Below are positions 13,541 to 14,030 of a stretch of 14,030 nt of DNA, in pieces. The translations under genes were made by a program, and so were the position numbers. The DNA comes from an uncultured Fretibacterium sp. GTDB taxonomy: Bacteria > Synergistota > Synergistia > Synergistales > Aminobacteriaceae. The notes beneath the pieces are model-generated. The model did not search any database and was not told the origin of the DNA. It was given only the letters and a program-made list of their open reading frames with translations. The stretch spans positions 1 to 14,030 of the forward strand of contig CALAUZ010000335.1 in assembly GCA_937892105.1 (NCBI GenBank), read 5' to 3'. Every line of letters starts with the position of its first letter. The first letter of the stretch is position 1.

Positions 13541-14030
13541 TTGAAAGTCGGAATACTAACGATGTACTATAATAACATTGGTCATGGAGGGCTTTTGCAA
13601 GCTTACTCACTTCAAAAATTTCTTGAAGAAAGCGGATATAACTCAGAAGTTATATCATATGACTACAATTACAAGAGTCGAAAGATAGCTTGGATTAGAG
13701 GCATGGTTCGTAGATTTAGGCTTATTCCATATAATCTTCTGTGTCTTAAATATGGCGATGAAACGAATAAAAAATATAAGGAATATATGGGAATGATACA
13801 TCATTCAAAATACTATATCCGCAATACTATATCCGAAATCGATAAAGATTATGATGTTATAATTATAGGTAGTGATCAAGTTTGGAATGAAACTTATTGC
13901 GATGACGCTTTCTATTTACCTTTTATCAAGGAAGCAAAAAAGAAAATAGCTTATGCAACAAGTGTTGGTAAAGATAATTTATCAGAAGAGCAACTCAATC
14001 GTTTGATGAATAAAATACATCTTTTCAGAG
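13541..14030 (+). CDS. Polysaccharide pyruvyl transferase family protein, C-terminus outside window
   Basis: Open from TTG 13541 to the right edge (163 codons visible). The start is chosen because MKVGILTMYYNNIGHGGLLQ is the expected N-terminal strand and helix of the family; a GGGAGAG-type ribosome site lies just upstream, and the next ATG would remove the first beta strand. Family hallmarks are NIGHGGLLQAYSLQKFL (about 12-28), YDVIIIGSDQVWN (about 104-116) and KKIAYATSVG (about 134-143). Members transfer pyruvyl ketals or phosphoglycosyl-type groups onto cell-surface polysaccharides; many in glycan loci are of unproven specificity. The family is usually about 350-400 residues, so more than half is missing. 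It lies about 200 bp after the alpha/alpha-barrel gene, in the same direction, as part of the surface glycan cluster. Confidence 0.85.
   Translation, partial: MKVGILTMYYNNIGHGGLLQAYSLQKFLEESGYNSEVISYDYNYKSRKIAWIRGMVRRFRLIPYNLLCLKYGDETNKKYKEYMGMIHHSKYYIRNTISEIDKDYDVIIIGSDQVWNETYCDDAFYLPFIKEAKKKIAYATSVGKDNLSEEQLNRLMNKIHLFR

Overview
The window is an accessory, surface-glycan-type region of a low-GC bacterium that uses strong AGGAG ribosome binding sites and TTGACA/TATAAT promoters. This looks like a Firmicute and argues against Bacteroidetes. A Gram-negative-like Negativicute or another gut/rumen anaerobe would fit the mix of O-antigen-style glycan genes, the DUF1703-type ATPase/nuclease and the insertion sequence (IS), but that placement is inference. 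TGA, TAA and TAG all act as stops.

Left part (1-5650, all minus strand): a compact operon read right to left. It holds a polysaccharide deacetylase-like protein, a GNAT-like acyltransferase, an SDR ketoreductase, a ketoacyl-ACP synthase III homologue, two small acyl carrier proteins and a sodium:solute symporter that runs off the left edge. Junctions are ATGA overlaps or short gaps. The set looks like a dedicated pathway that builds a short (3-hydroxy)acyl group on its own carrier protein and attaches it to a sugar. Two of the genes are broken: the SDR by one in-frame TGA, the GNAT gene by a 1-nt insertion and a TAA. The deacetylase carries a low-complexity repetitive insert.

Middle (5650-8250): an intergenic stretch with an exact 10-bp-phased repeat; a heavily decayed AAA-ATPase/PD-(D/E)XK pseudogene whose Walker A segment is deleted; a 115-bp MITE-like element flanked by TA; a consensus promoter on the plus strand; and the remnant of a membrane protein gene that stops exactly at the end of an insertion sequence.

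Insertion sequence (about 8246-10851): an intact DDE transposase, a frameshifted accessory ORF containing a 17-bp tandem duplication, and ends that are doubled on both sides (182-bp period on the left, 43-bp on the right). This suggests one copy nested in the ends of another. The flanking gene remnants belong to different genes, a membrane protein on the left and a probable LuxC-like acyl-CoA reductase C-terminus on the right, so sequence was probably lost or rearranged around the IS.

Right part (10852-14030, plus strand): the LuxC-like remnant, a GT-B glycosyltransferase, an alpha/alpha-barrel protein with a run of ten G residues near its start (a candidate phase-variation switch), and the beginning of a polysaccharide pyruvyl transferase family protein. 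Overall this reads as a surface polysaccharide biosynthesis locus being remodelled by mobile elements, point mutations and simple-repeat slippage.
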